From the NCBI RefSeq assembly GCF_029894335.1, contig NZ_JARXZC010000021.1, forward strand, positions 57,315-121,314: 64,000 nt of DNA, written 5' to 3'. The notes under the pieces were generated by a model, which worked only from the letters and a program-made list of their open reading frames with translations, was not told where the DNA came from and did not search any database. Every line of letters starts with the position of its first letter. Position 1 is the stretch's first letter. The translations under genes and the position numbers were made by a program. Of this stretch, positions 25,803-34,103 are shown piece after piece. Source of the stretch: Kitasatospora sp. MAP5-34. Its GTDB lineage: Bacteria > Actinomycetota > Actinomycetes > Streptomycetales > Streptomycetaceae.

Positions 25803-26612
25803 TCAGCGCGGGTCCAACCCGCGCGCGATGAGCCAGGGGAGCGGGTCGACCGGGCCCGCTCCGCCGGGGTGGACCTCGAAGTGCAGGTGTGGGCCGGTGC
25901 TGTTGCCGCTGCTCCCGGAGTACGCGATGACGTCCCCGGCGTGCACCTGCCCTTTGCGCACGCGGTACGAACCCAGGTGGCAGTACCAGGTCTTGGTGCC
26001 GTCGGCCGAGGTGACGGCGGCCGAGGTGACGGCGGCCATCCAGCCGTACGCGGAGTTCCACCGCACGCTGACGGTGCCGTCGGTGACGGCGTGCACCGGT
26101 GTGCCCATGGGGACGGGGAAGTCGATGCCGGTGTGCCGGGCCCGCCAGCGGTTGCCGACCTCGCCGTAGGTGGCGCTCAGGCCGTGCAGGTCGACGGGGA
26201 GTACGAGCGCGGGGCGTACGGGTTCCGGTGGTTTCGGGGCGGTCTGGGGGTCGGTCGGCGTCTCGCTCTGCGGGCTCGGTACCAGGTCGGGTCGGAGCTG
26301 GTCACGGGCCGCACGGTCGGCGACTTCGTCGGGGCCCGGTGATTCGGCGGGGGACGCCGGGGACGTGGCGCCCGTCGGAGCCGCCGGGTGGGTGCCCGCC
26401 ATGGCCGCGGCCGCGAACACGCCGAGAGTGGCCACCGAGGGTAGCGCGACCGTCAGCACGGCCGAACGGAGAGCCACCCGGTTCTGGTCACGACGCCGGG
26501 ACCTGGGGGTGGGTGCGGGCGTGGGCTTGGTCGTCAAGACGGCCGCCTTCTCGGAAGGGAGAAACCAGCCGAGACTGTAGTGCTTCCGCCTCACCACGGA
26601 CAAAGCAGGCAT
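25803..26612 (-). CDS. M23-family (LytM) cell-wall peptidase
   Basis: A 269-aa exported zinc metallopeptidase likely to cut peptidoglycan cross-bridges. The C-terminal domain has the zinc motifs HTGIDF (HxxxD) and HLHFEVH (HxH), with GTPVHAVTDGTV and GDVIAYSGSSGNSTG between, so it should be active. The N-terminus has a basic region RSRRRDQNR followed by a hydrophobic segment (about 50-70, ending FAAAAMAG), acting as signal peptide or anchor, then a Pro/Ser-rich linker. The ATG at 26612 has no spaced ribosome binding site; TTG at 26537 has GAAGG 8 nt upstream and may be the true start, giving 244 aa. It converges with pcrA. I looked for a c-di-AMP (ydaO) riboswitch upstream and did not see one. 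Confidence 0.9.
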   Translation of the reverse strand: MPALSVVRRKHYSLGWFLPSEKAAVLTTKPTPAPTPRSRRRDQNRVALRSAVLTVALPSVATLGVFAAAAMAGTHPAAPTGATSPASPAESPGPDEVADRAARDQLRPDLVPSPQSETPTDPQTAPKPPEPVRPALVLPVDLHGLSATYGEVGNRWRARHTGIDFPVPMGTPVHAVTDGTVSVRWNSAYGWMAAVTSAAVTSADGTKTWYCHLGSYRVRKGQVHAGDVIAYSGSSGNSTGPHLHFEVHPGGAGPVDPLPWLIARGLDPR

Positions 26613-26845
26613 CTCACCCGAAAGTCACACGGGCGGTGCGGCAGCCGCCCCTGCTGGACCGCCCGGACGCTGGCCTCGAACCGCGGGCCGGCGTGGCGCT
26701 GTGATTTTCCCCTCCTCTTCACCGGTGGAACGGCCAACCGGCCGTGGTGGCGCTAACCTCCCCTCAGGTTGGTTATCGGTGGTTAACTACGCGTGGGTCG
26801 ACCAGGTCGGCCGGTGTGGTGGACAACGTGGTCCAGGAGGCAGTG

Positions 26846-27253
26846 ATGGGTGTGTCAGGCCCGATCCGTGTGGTGGTCGCCAAGCCGGGGCTGGACGGTC
26901 ATGACCGTGGCGCCAAGGTGATCGCGCGAGCGCTGCGCGATGCCGGTATGGAGGTCATCTACACCGGCCTGCACCAGACGCCGGAGCAGATCGTCGACAC
27001 CGCCATCCAGGAGGACGCGGACGGCATCGGCCTCTCCGTCCTCTCCGGCGCCCACATGACCCTCTGCGCCCGAGTGATCGAGCTGCTCAAGGAGCGCGAC
27101 GCGGCGGACATCAAGGTCTTCTGCGGCGGCATCATCCCGGACGAGGACATCGTCGAGCTGAAGCGGCTCGGCGTCGCGGACATCTTCACCCCGGGCACGC
27201 CGACCCGCGACGTGATCGCCTGGGTCGAGGCCAACCTGCGGCCCGCAAGCTAG
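26846..27253 (+). CDS. icmB: Isobutyryl-CoA mutase small subunit, B12-binding
   Basis: A 135-aa stand-alone cobalamin-binding domain, the size of Streptomyces IcmB. The signature DGHDRG is present with the cobalt-ligand His19, followed by GLSVLSGAH and GGIIPDEDIVELKRLGV. With the separate large subunit IcmA, IcmB interconverts isobutyryl-CoA and n-butyryl-CoA. That reaction links valine breakdown to butyryl-CoA used for polyketide building blocks. AGGAGG sits 5 nt before the ATG at 26846, so the longer frame upstream is rejected. The large subunit is not in the window. An alternative is the B12 subunit of a related acyl-CoA mutase. A dispersed repeat follows and probably ends transcription. 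Confidence 0.88.
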   Translation: MGVSGPIRVVVAKPGLDGHDRGAKVIARALRDAGMEVIYTGLHQTPEQIVDTAIQEDADGIGLSVLSGAHMTLCARVIELLKERDAADIKVFCGGIIPDEDIVELKRLGVADIFTPGTPTRDVIAWVEANLRPAS

Positions 27254-27272
27254 GCAGCGGCTCAGCCACAGA

Positions 27273-27348
27273 CAGGGGCGCGGGGAACTGCGCGAAACCG
27301 GAAGCGACGGCGCCGCACTTCCCGCTTCGCTCAGTCCCCGCGTGCCTG
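27273..27348 (+). repeat. Dispersed palindromic repeat, copy 3
   Basis: Begins CAGGGGCGCGGGGAACTGCG and contains GCGAAACCGGAAGCGACGGC; the right arm is CAGTCCCCGCGTGCCTG. It lies between the converging icmB and DUF5691 genes and marks the left edge of the SWIM/MoxR island. Confidence 0.8.
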
Positions 27349-27356
27349 GAGACTGC

Positions 27357-28952
27357 TCAGCTGAGCTCAGTGAGCATCGCCGCCCGGAAGCGGAGCGTCC
27401 CCGCGAGCCGGGTGAAGGTCTCCGCCCAGGCGCTGTCCGGCGTGGACCCGGCCGCCAGTGCCTCCACGGCCGGGGCTGTGTCGGGGGCCAGGGCTCGTTC
27501 TGTCATGCCGAGCACGCCGCTGTGGCTCCACGGGTACGCGCCGGACCGGGCGGCCCGGTCCAGTGCGGCCACCACCGCCGTACTCAGTGGCGGGGTCCAC
27601 GGGGTGGCGCAGGCGCCGAGTGACTGGAAGGCCTCGCCGAGCCCGTGCACCTCGATGTAGGACGCCGTCCAGGCCGCCCGCTCGGCCGGGGGCAGGACGG
27701 AGAGCAGCTTGGCGGGTGCGCCCGCCGTGCGGTCCGGTCGGCCGGGGCGGGGGGCCGGGCCGAGCAGTGCGCGGGCCCAGCCGACGTCGTTCTGCCGGAC
27801 GGCGGCCCGGGCCCAGCCCTCGCGCAGGTCGTCGCCCCAGCCCGCCCCGCCGTTCGCCTCCTCGTTCGAACCGGCGGGCTCGTCGTCGCGGACCGGGAGC
27901 AGCAGCAGCTGTTCCGGCGTGAGCCCGGTGTCGGCCGTCCAGAGGCCCAGGGGTGCGGCGGCGATGATCTCGCCGAACCACCAGGCCCGTTCGCCCCGGC
28001 CGGTCGGCGACTTGGGGGGTATGCCGTCGCGCTGCATCGCCGTGTCGCACCCGGTGGGCGGGCTGACGATCAGCCGGCCGCTGTCGAGGCGTACGGCGGC
28101 GCGGGCGCGCTCCGCCATCCGGGTGGCGAGGGCCGACTCCGGGAGGGTGGAGAGCAGCTCGGCGGCCGTGGCCCGGACGTTCTTGCTGCGGTCGGTGAGC
28201 GCCGCCTCCAGGAACGGTTCGTCGACGGGGGAGAGGCCGTCCTGCAGGCTGTCCAGGAAGAGCAGCCTGTCCTCGGCGCGCTCCGCCGCCCAGGTGGAGC
28301 GCAGCAGCTCGAGCGCGGCGGCCGGGTCGGCTCGGCGGAGCCGGGTGAGATGGGTGACCCGCTCGGCGAACAGGCCCTCGTGCCAGAGCCGGTCGGTCGG
28401 TTCAGGGGTGGCCGTCTGTGCCACCGTACGGCTGACGAAGCGCCAGTCCGGGTTCCGCGCCGCCAGCCAGTGACCCAGCGGGCCGGCCAGCGACACCACG
28501 TCGCCGCGCAGCTCGCTGCGGGCGCGGGCGGCGTCCAGCAGCGGCGGGACGAGGTCGGCGGGCAGCCGGTAGCCGCGCAGCCGGGCGGTGGCGAGCCACT
28601 GCGGGAGCAACTCGCCGAGGTTAGCCGCCGCCCCGGCGCCGCCGCGCCCGCCGACCAGGGCGGTGAGCCGCCGGGCGGCTGCCTCCGGCAGCTCGGGCCG
28701 GTCGTCAGGCCCGGCGGGCGCGGGGATCTCGACCGCCTCGGCGGCCGGCGCCCCGGCCCGGCGCCGGACGGTCTCCAGCGCGGCCAGCTCCAGCAGGGCG
28801 GTCGCCGGGTCGGTGCGGTCGACAGCCCCGGCGCTGGCGACCAGCGCCGGTGTGCCGCCGGGGGGCGGCAGCGGCCGCCGGTCGGTGCCGAGCAGGGCGG
28901 TGGTCCGCAGCTCCTCCCAGGTGTCGGTGGTCGGCGCGGACGGTGTGCTCAC
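27357..28952 (-). CDS. DUF5691 family protein
   Basis: A 531-aa soluble protein. I recognise it as DUF5691 by its opening (TWEELRTTALLGTDRRPLP) and by its place beside a SWIM protein and a MoxR-type ATPase. The interior is rich in short Leu/Ala helices resembling HEAT-like repeats (LFLDSLQDGLSPVDEPFLEA, DRSKNVRATAAELLSTLPES), which would suit a scaffold. No enzyme motif is visible. The GTG at 28952 has GAAGGAG 8 nt upstream. It lies 43 nt downstream of the SWIM gene on the minus strand, so the two form an operon read away from the MoxR-DUF5682-VWA operon. Function unknown. Confidence 0.75.
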   Translation of the reverse strand: MSTPSAPTTDTWEELRTTALLGTDRRPLPPPGGTPALVASAGAVDRTDPATALLELAALETVRRRAGAPAAEAVEIPAPAGPDDRPELPEAAARRLTALVGGRGGAGAAANLGELLPQWLATARLRGYRLPADLVPPLLDAARARSELRGDVVSLAGPLGHWLAARNPDWRFVSRTVAQTATPEPTDRLWHEGLFAERVTHLTRLRRADPAAALELLRSTWAAERAEDRLLFLDSLQDGLSPVDEPFLEAALTDRSKNVRATAAELLSTLPESALATRMAERARAAVRLDSGRLIVSPPTGCDTAMQRDGIPPKSPTGRGERAWWFGEIIAAAPLGLWTADTGLTPEQLLLLPVRDDEPAGSNEEANGGAGWGDDLREGWARAAVRQNDVGWARALLGPAPRPGRPDRTAGAPAKLLSVLPPAERAAWTASYIEVHGLGEAFQSLGACATPWTPPLSTAVVAALDRAARSGAYPWSHSGVLGMTERALAPDTAPAVEALAAGSTPDSAWAETFTRLAGTLRFRAAMLTELS

Positions 28953-28995
28953 TGCTCGGCTCCTTCGTCAGTGGTGGGGGTCACCGCGGTGCGGT

Positions 28996-30321
28996 TCACT
29001 GCGCCACCCCCGTCGGGCGGCCGTCCGGGCTCCAGGCGGTGACAGGGGCGAAGCCCGCGTGCCCGTACTCGCCGAAGAGCGTCACCGGGTGGCCCGCCGA
29101 GACGGCGGCGAGCCGCCACAGGGCGGCCTCGGGGACGCTGCCGCGCCGGACGGGGAGACTGTGCCGGCCGTCCGTCAGCCGCCAGCCGTCCGGCCCGAGG
29201 ACGGGTACCACCCCGGTCAGCACCGTCGGCCAGGACTCCAGCCAGGGGTCGTCCGCGAGCGCCGCGCCGTACCCGGCGACCGCCTCCTCGGGGGTGAGCC
29301 CGGCGGGAGCCTCCCCGGCGCCCGGCTCCGGCGCGCCGTACCGGGTGCCGAGGACGGCGCGGAGCGGGCGGGCGCCCGGATGGAAGGCCAGCTCGGCCTC
29401 CAGCAGGCGGCCGGTGGGCAGCGCCAGGTCCGGCGCCTGCCCGGGACGGCCGAAGGCGAGCAGCAGCGCCGGGCGGCCGGTCTTGGCGCCGCGCAGCCAG
29501 ATTCGACGGGTCGTCAGCCCGCCGTCGGCGCCATCGGGCGCGACGGTACGGCTGCCCAGCACCAGCCAGCGGTCCCGTACCGTCGGACCGGCCAGCAGCT
29601 CGGCGGTCTCGGTGGTGAAGCCGACCCTGGCCCGGACCGTCGCCGCGAGCGGCTCGGGCAGCTCGCCGATCCGGCCGTACGCGCCGGCCAGCAGGTGCAG
29701 CAGGGCGTACTCGGTGAGCTGATCGTCCTGCGGCATGGTGTCCAACTCCCTTACGCGTGCGGCGAGCCCGGGTGCCTGGGCGTCGACCATCCGGGCCGCG
29801 ACCTCGTCCCAGCCGCCGGCCACGGACGCCTGGTCGGCCAGGCCGTGCCGTACCCGGTCGGCGAGCCGGAGCCGCAGCTCCAGCGCTCCCGCCGCGACCC
29901 TGGCGGACCGTCGCTCCGCCCGGCGCTTCGCTGCGGCCGGGTCGGCGGTGACCCCCTCGGCCTTCGCCGTCCGGCGCCCCTCGCTCTGCCGGCGGCCCTT
30001 CAGCCAGTCGGCGGCCCACCCGGGCGGCTCGGCGCCGTCGGCCACCGCCTCCGGGCCGCCGCTCCACAGCAGGAGCAGGCCCAGCGCGTGCTTGCACGGG
30101 AACTTCCGGCTGGGGCAGCTGCACTTGTACGCAGGTGTCGCCAGCTCGACGACCGTCCGGTACGGGGTGCTCCCGCTGCCCTTGCACAGCCCCCACAGCG
30201 CGCCCTGCCCGCAGCCCGTACCGGACCAGGGTGCGGGCGCGGACAGCTTGCCCGCCGCCTTGGCCGACGCCTGGTCGGGCGCGAGGGACAGGACGTGTTC
30301 GGTGCTCCAGCGTTCCTCCAT
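28996..30321 (-). CDS. SWIM zinc-finger protein
   Basis: A 441-aa protein whose N-terminal part holds a SWIM finger C67-x-C69-x6-C76-x-H78 (CSCPSRKFPCKHALGL). The region before it (WSTEHVLSLAPDQASAKAAG) is the usual SWIM-protein lead-in. The rest is Arg/Ala/Leu-rich and probably helical, with no further motif I can name. SWIM domains bind nucleic acid or protein. The ATG at 30321 is chosen because homologous sequence starts at MEERWSTEHVL; the frame extends 50 codons further upstream, but that part is a translation of a dispersed repeat. There is no ribosome binding site, but a -10-like box lies 7 nt upstream, so a leaderless message is likely. First gene of a two-gene operon with DUF5691. 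Confidence 0.85.
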   Translation of the reverse strand: MEERWSTEHVLSLAPDQASAKAAGKLSAPAPWSGTGCGQGALWGLCKGSGSTPYRTVVELATPAYKCSCPSRKFPCKHALGLLLLWSGGPEAVADGAEPPGWAADWLKGRRQSEGRRTAKAEGVTADPAAAKRRAERRSARVAAGALELRLRLADRVRHGLADQASVAGGWDEVAARMVDAQAPGLAARVRELDTMPQDDQLTEYALLHLLAGAYGRIGELPEPLAATVRARVGFTTETAELLAGPTVRDRWLVLGSRTVAPDGADGGLTTRRIWLRGAKTGRPALLLAFGRPGQAPDLALPTGRLLEAELAFHPGARPLRAVLGTRYGAPEPGAGEAPAGLTPEEAVAGYGAALADDPWLESWPTVLTGVVPVLGPDGWRLTDGRHSLPVRRGSVPEAALWRLAAVSAGHPVTLFGEYGHAGFAPVTAWSPDGRPTGVAQ

Positions 30322-30328
30322 GCCGACG

Positions 30329-30334
30329 ACGCTA
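30329..30334 (-). promoter_or_regulatory. Candidate -10 box of a leaderless promoter (SWIM gene)
   Basis: On the minus strand TAGCGT lies 7 nt before the ATG at 30321. It matches the TANNNT pattern of streptomycete -10 boxes and would place the transcription start at the start codon. No convincing -35 is visible. Confidence 0.4.
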
Positions 30335-30368
30335 GGCGCGGGCACTGACAGGTGAGCCAGTTGTACGA

Positions 30369-30447
30369 CAGGGGCGCGAGGCACTGTACGAAGGCGGTAG
30401 GGCGCAGGTCGTTGCCTACCGATTTCGCGCAGTTCCCCGTGCCCCTG
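30369..30447 (-). repeat. Dispersed palindromic repeat, copy 4
   Basis: Read on the minus strand it is CAGGGGCACGGGGAACTGCG, then AATCGGTAGGCAACGACCTG, and ends CCCTG on the far arm. Unlike the other copies it lies in a divergent gap, between the SWIM and MoxR start codons, so here it cannot serve only as a 3' terminator. Confidence 0.8.
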
Positions 30448-30635
30448 TTGTGGTTGCTGACGAGTGGTCATCCAGGGCGACCGGATTGTCAGTGGGGTGC
30501 GGCATGGTTGTTCGAGCAGGCCGGGAACGGGCCTGTTTCCGCTGGTACGACGTCTGCGCCGACGCTCCCACGCCCCCTCAACCGCCTGTGGCCCTGCGAC
30601 AGCTGTGCCCGGTGGCCGACCCGAAGGAGCCCCCG

Positions 30636-31754
30636 ATGACCACCCTTACGAGTGAACTTGCGAGCGAAGCTCCGCGTGAGGTTCTCCGCGAGCACGCCGA
30701 GGACGCCTTCGCCGCCGAGCTGGCCGCCCTCGCGGCTCAGGACGACCGGCCGCGCCCCGAGCGCTGGCTGCTCTCGCCGTGGGCCGTGGCGACGTACCTG
30801 CTGGGCGGCGAGCTGCCCGACGGGACGGTGATCACGCCCAAGTACATCGGCCCGCGCCGGATCGTCGAGGTCGCCGTCACCACGCTGGCCACCGACCGCG
30901 CGCTGCTGCTGCTCGGCGTGCCCGGCACCGCGAAGACCTGGGTGTCCGAGCACCTCGCGGCCGCGATCAGCGGCGACTCCACGCTGCTCGTCCAGGGCAC
31001 CGCCGGCACGCCGGAGGAGGCCGTCCGGTACGGGTGGAACTACGCCCAGCTGCTCGCCCACGGCCCGAGCCGGGACGCGCTGGTGCCCTCGCCGGTGATG
31101 CGGGCGATGGCCGACGGCAAGATCGCCCGGGTCGAGGAGCTGACCCGCATCCCGGCCGACGTCCAGGACGGCCTGATCACCATCCTCTCCGAGAAGACCC
31201 TGCCGATCCCCGAACTCGGCGACGAGACCCAGGCCGTGCGCGGCTTCAACCTGATAGCCACCGCCAACGACCGCGACCGGGGCGTCAACGAGCTCTCCAG
31301 TGCGCTGCGCCGACGCTTCAACACTGTCGTGCTGCCGCTGCCGGGCTCGCTGGACGACGAGGTCGACATCGTCACCCGCCGGGTCAACCAACTCGGCCGC
31401 TCCCTCGACCTGCCCGAACTCCCGGGCGGCGCCGAGGAGATCCGCCGCGTCGTCACGGTCTTCCGTGAGCTGCGCGACGGCATCACCACGGACGGCCGGA
31501 CGAAGGTCAAGACCCCCAGCGGGACGCTGTCGACCGCCGAGGCCATCTCCGTGGTCACCAACGGCCTCGCGCTGGCCACCCACTTCGGCGACGGCGTGCT
31601 GCGCGCGGGGGACGTCACCACCGGCATCGCCGGGGCCGTCCTCCGTGACCCGGTCGCCGACCAGCTGGTCTGGCGCGAGTACGTCGAGGGGGTGCTCCGC
31701 GAGCGGGACGGTTGGAAGGACTTCTACCGCGCCGCCCGCGAGAACTCCCGCTGA
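30636..31754 (+). CDS. MoxR-type AAA+ ATPase
   Basis: A 372-aa AAA+ ATPase. Walker A is GVPGTAKT (94-101) and sensor 1 is ATAND (Asn211), with the arginine-finger region ALRRRF. The Walker B region reads GKIARVEELTRI, so the usual Asp-Glu pair is Glu-Glu (167-168). Flanking conserved pieces are TAGTPEEAVRYGWNYAQLL and SEKTLPIPELGDETQAV. MoxR ATPases act as chaperones that remodel a partner, usually together with a VWA protein, and such a protein is encoded two genes downstream. GAAGGAG precedes the ATG at 30636 by 6 nt; the frame further upstream is not coding. Gap to the next gene is 30 nt, consistent with an operon. Confidence 0.9.
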   Translation: MTTLTSELASEAPREVLREHAEDAFAAELAALAAQDDRPRPERWLLSPWAVATYLLGGELPDGTVITPKYIGPRRIVEVAVTTLATDRALLLLGVPGTAKTWVSEHLAAAISGDSTLLVQGTAGTPEEAVRYGWNYAQLLAHGPSRDALVPSPVMRAMADGKIARVEELTRIPADVQDGLITILSEKTLPIPELGDETQAVRGFNLIATANDRDRGVNELSSALRRRFNTVVLPLPGSLDDEVDIVTRRVNQLGRSLDLPELPGGAEEIRRVVTVFRELRDGITTDGRTKVKTPSGTLSTAEAISVVTNGLALATHFGDGVLRAGDVTTGIAGAVLRDPVADQLVWREYVEGVLRERDGWKDFYRAARENSR

Positions 31755-31784
31755 GACAGGCATAGTTGAGAAGGGAGAGTTGCC

Positions 31785-34103
31785 ATGGGCGCAGAGGTGA
31801 CCCTGCTGGGCGTCCGGCACCACGGGCCCGGTTCGGCCCGTGCGGTGGGCGCCGCGCTGGCGCAGCTCCAGCCGGACGTGGTGCTGATCGAGGGCCCGCC
31901 GGAGGCCGACGGGATCGTCGCACTGGCCGGGGAGAAGGACATGGCGCCGCCCGTCGCCCTGCTCGCCCACGTCGTGGACGACCCGGCGAAGGCCGCGTTC
32001 TGGCCGTTCGCCGCCTTCTCGCCGGAGTGGGTGGCGATCCGGTACGCGGTCGAGCGCGAACTCCCCGTCCGCTTCATCGACCTGCCCGCGTCCCAGTCCC
32101 TGGTGGCCGTCCAGGAGCCTGACAGCGGGGCTCCGAAGGACCCGATCGGCGCGCTCGCCGAGGCGGCCGGGCACGACGACGCCGAACGCTGGTGGGAGGA
32201 CGTGGTCGAGCACCGCACCCCTGACACCGAAGCCGGCGCCGACGCCCTCGCGCCGTTCGCGGCCGTCGCCGAGGCGATGACGGCACTGCGCGAACTGGAC
32301 GGCAACAACCGCCGGGACGAACTGCGCGAGGCGTACATGCGCCAGCAGGTCCGGGCCGCCCGCCGGGCCGGGCACGCGCGGATCGCCGTGGTCTGCGGCG
32401 CCTGGCACGTCCCGGCGTTGGCGAGCATGCCGACGGTCGCGCACGACCGGGCGCTGCTGGCGGAGCTGCCCAAGAAGGTGCGGACGGAGATCACCTGGGT
32501 GCCGTGGACGCACCGCAGGCTCTCCCAGCACACCGGCTACGGCGCCGGCATCGACTCGCCCGGCTGGTACCACCACCTGTTCACCAGCACCGACGACGAG
32601 CCGCTGGCCCGCTGGCTGACGAAGGCCGCCGCGCTGCTCCGTGCCGAGGACCACCCGGTCTCGTCCGCGCACGTCATCGAGGCCGTCCGGCTGGCCCGCA
32701 CGCTCGGCGTCATGCGCGGGCGCCCGCTCGCCGGGCTGACGGAGACGCTGGACGCCGTCCGGTCCGTGATGTGCGACGGCTCCGACGTCGCACTCGCCCT
32801 CGTGCACGACCGGCTGGTGGTCGGCGACGCCCTCGGCGAGGTCCCCGAGTCGGCCCCGGCCGTGCCGTTGCAACGCGATATCGTCCGGCTCCAGCGCAGC
32901 CTGCGCCTCAAGCCGGAGGCAGCCGAGCGCGAGCTCGCTCTCGACCTCCGCAAGGAGCTGGACACCTCCCGCTCCCTCCTGCTGCACCGCCTCCGGCTGC
33001 TCGGCATCGCGTGGGGCACGCCGAGCCGGTCCGCCGTCAACTCCACCGGTACGTTCCGGGAGAGCTGGCGCCTGCGCTGGGACCCGGAGTTCGCCGTCCG
33101 GATCGTCGAGGCCGCCCAGTGGGGCAGCACGGTCGAGGACGCGGCCACCGGCAAGGCCGTCGAGACGGCCCTCGCCACCCGCGAGCTGTCCGAACTCACC
33201 GGCCTCGCCGAGCGCTGCCTGCTCGCCGGGCTGCCCGCCGCCCTGCCGCCCGTGATGCGGGTGCTGGCCGACCGCGCGGCCCTGGACACCGACGTCGCCC
33301 AGCTGGCCCGCGCGCTCCCGGCCCTGGTCCGGGCACTGCGCTACGGCGACGTACGCGGCACCGACGGCTCCGCGCTGGACGGCGTGGCGCGCGGGCTGGC
33401 CGAGCGGATCTGCGTCGGGCTGCCACCCGCCTGCACCGGGCTGGACGCCGACGGTGCCACCGCGATGCGGGCGCACGTGGACGGCGTGCACGCTGCGATC
33501 ACCCTGTTGGAACAGGGCACGCCGTCGGAGCAGGGCACGGAGGCCGCGGACCCGCTGGCCGACCGCTGGGCGGCGACGCTGCAGTCGCTCGCCCGGCGCG
33601 AGCCCTCGGCCGGTCCGGCCACCGGTGTCCCCGGCCTGCTGCGCGGCCGGGCCGTCCGCCTGCTGCTGGACGACGGGCGCCTCGACTCCGAGGAGGCGGG
33701 CCGCCGGCTGGGCCTGGTCCTCTCGATGGCCAGCGCCCCGGCGGACGCGGCGGGCTGGGTGGAGGGCTTCCTGGCCGGTGGCGGCGCCCTGCTGCTGCAC
33801 GACCCCCGCCTGCTCGGCCTGCTGGACGAGTGGCTCACCGGCGTGCCGGGGGAGGTGTTCACCGACGTACTGCCGCTGCTGCGGCGGACGTTCTCCGGCC
33901 TGGAGGCGGGCGTCCGGCGCACGGTCGGCGAGCGCGTCGCCGCCGGTCCGCTCGGGGCGGCCGCCGTACCCACGGCGCCGGCCACCGCGCTCGACCAGGT
34001 ACGGGCAGACGCCGTCCTGCCGACCCTCACGCTGCTGCTCGGCCTCCCGGCAGCCGGGTCCGCCCGAATCCACCGTCAGCCCGACCGAAGGAGCGCCTCG
34101 TGA
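31785..34103 (+). CDS. DUF5682 family protein, possible TraB/TIKI-fold domain
   Basis: A 772-aa soluble protein that I recognise as DUF5682 by its opening and neighbours. The start VTLLGVRHHGPGSARAVGAA (His12, His13) followed by LQPDVVLIEGPPEADG (Glu36) resembles the first strand-helix and acidic motif of TraB/TIKI/ChaN-like proteins. AYMRQQVRAARRAGHARI and VVCGAWHVPAL (His208) resemble the later Arg and GxxH motifs of the same superfamily. Residues beyond about 230 are long Ala/Leu/Arg-rich helical segments. No membrane helix or signal peptide is seen. GGGAGAG precedes the ATG. Its stop overlaps the VWA start by 4 nt, so they are translated together. The TIKI comparison is mine and unverified; no function has been shown that I know of. 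Confidence 0.8.
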   Translation: MGAEVTLLGVRHHGPGSARAVGAALAQLQPDVVLIEGPPEADGIVALAGEKDMAPPVALLAHVVDDPAKAAFWPFAAFSPEWVAIRYAVERELPVRFIDLPASQSLVAVQEPDSGAPKDPIGALAEAAGHDDAERWWEDVVEHRTPDTEAGADALAPFAAVAEAMTALRELDGNNRRDELREAYMRQQVRAARRAGHARIAVVCGAWHVPALASMPTVAHDRALLAELPKKVRTEITWVPWTHRRLSQHTGYGAGIDSPGWYHHLFTSTDDEPLARWLTKAAALLRAEDHPVSSAHVIEAVRLARTLGVMRGRPLAGLTETLDAVRSVMCDGSDVALALVHDRLVVGDALGEVPESAPAVPLQRDIVRLQRSLRLKPEAAERELALDLRKELDTSRSLLLHRLRLLGIAWGTPSRSAVNSTGTFRESWRLRWDPEFAVRIVEAAQWGSTVEDAATGKAVETALATRELSELTGLAERCLLAGLPAALPPVMRVLADRAALDTDVAQLARALPALVRALRYGDVRGTDGSALDGVARGLAERICVGLPPACTGLDADGATAMRAHVDGVHAAITLLEQGTPSEQGTEAADPLADRWAATLQSLARREPSAGPATGVPGLLRGRAVRLLLDDGRLDSEEAGRRLGLVLSMASAPADAAGWVEGFLAGGGALLLHDPRLLGLLDEWLTGVPGEVFTDVLPLLRRTFSGLEAGVRRTVGERVAAGPLGAAAVPTAPATALDQVRADAVLPTLTLLLGLPAAGSARIHRQPDRRSAS

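Noticed and set aside
26613..26760. c-di-AMP (ydaO) riboswitch upstream of the M23 peptidase
   Set aside because: Many actinobacterial wall hydrolase genes have one, but I could not find the conserved ydaO sequence blocks here.
30322..30471. 50-residue N-terminal extension of the SWIM protein
   Set aside because: It translates repeat copy 4 (peptide GELREIGRQ), the same false peptide seen at other copies such as near 48300.
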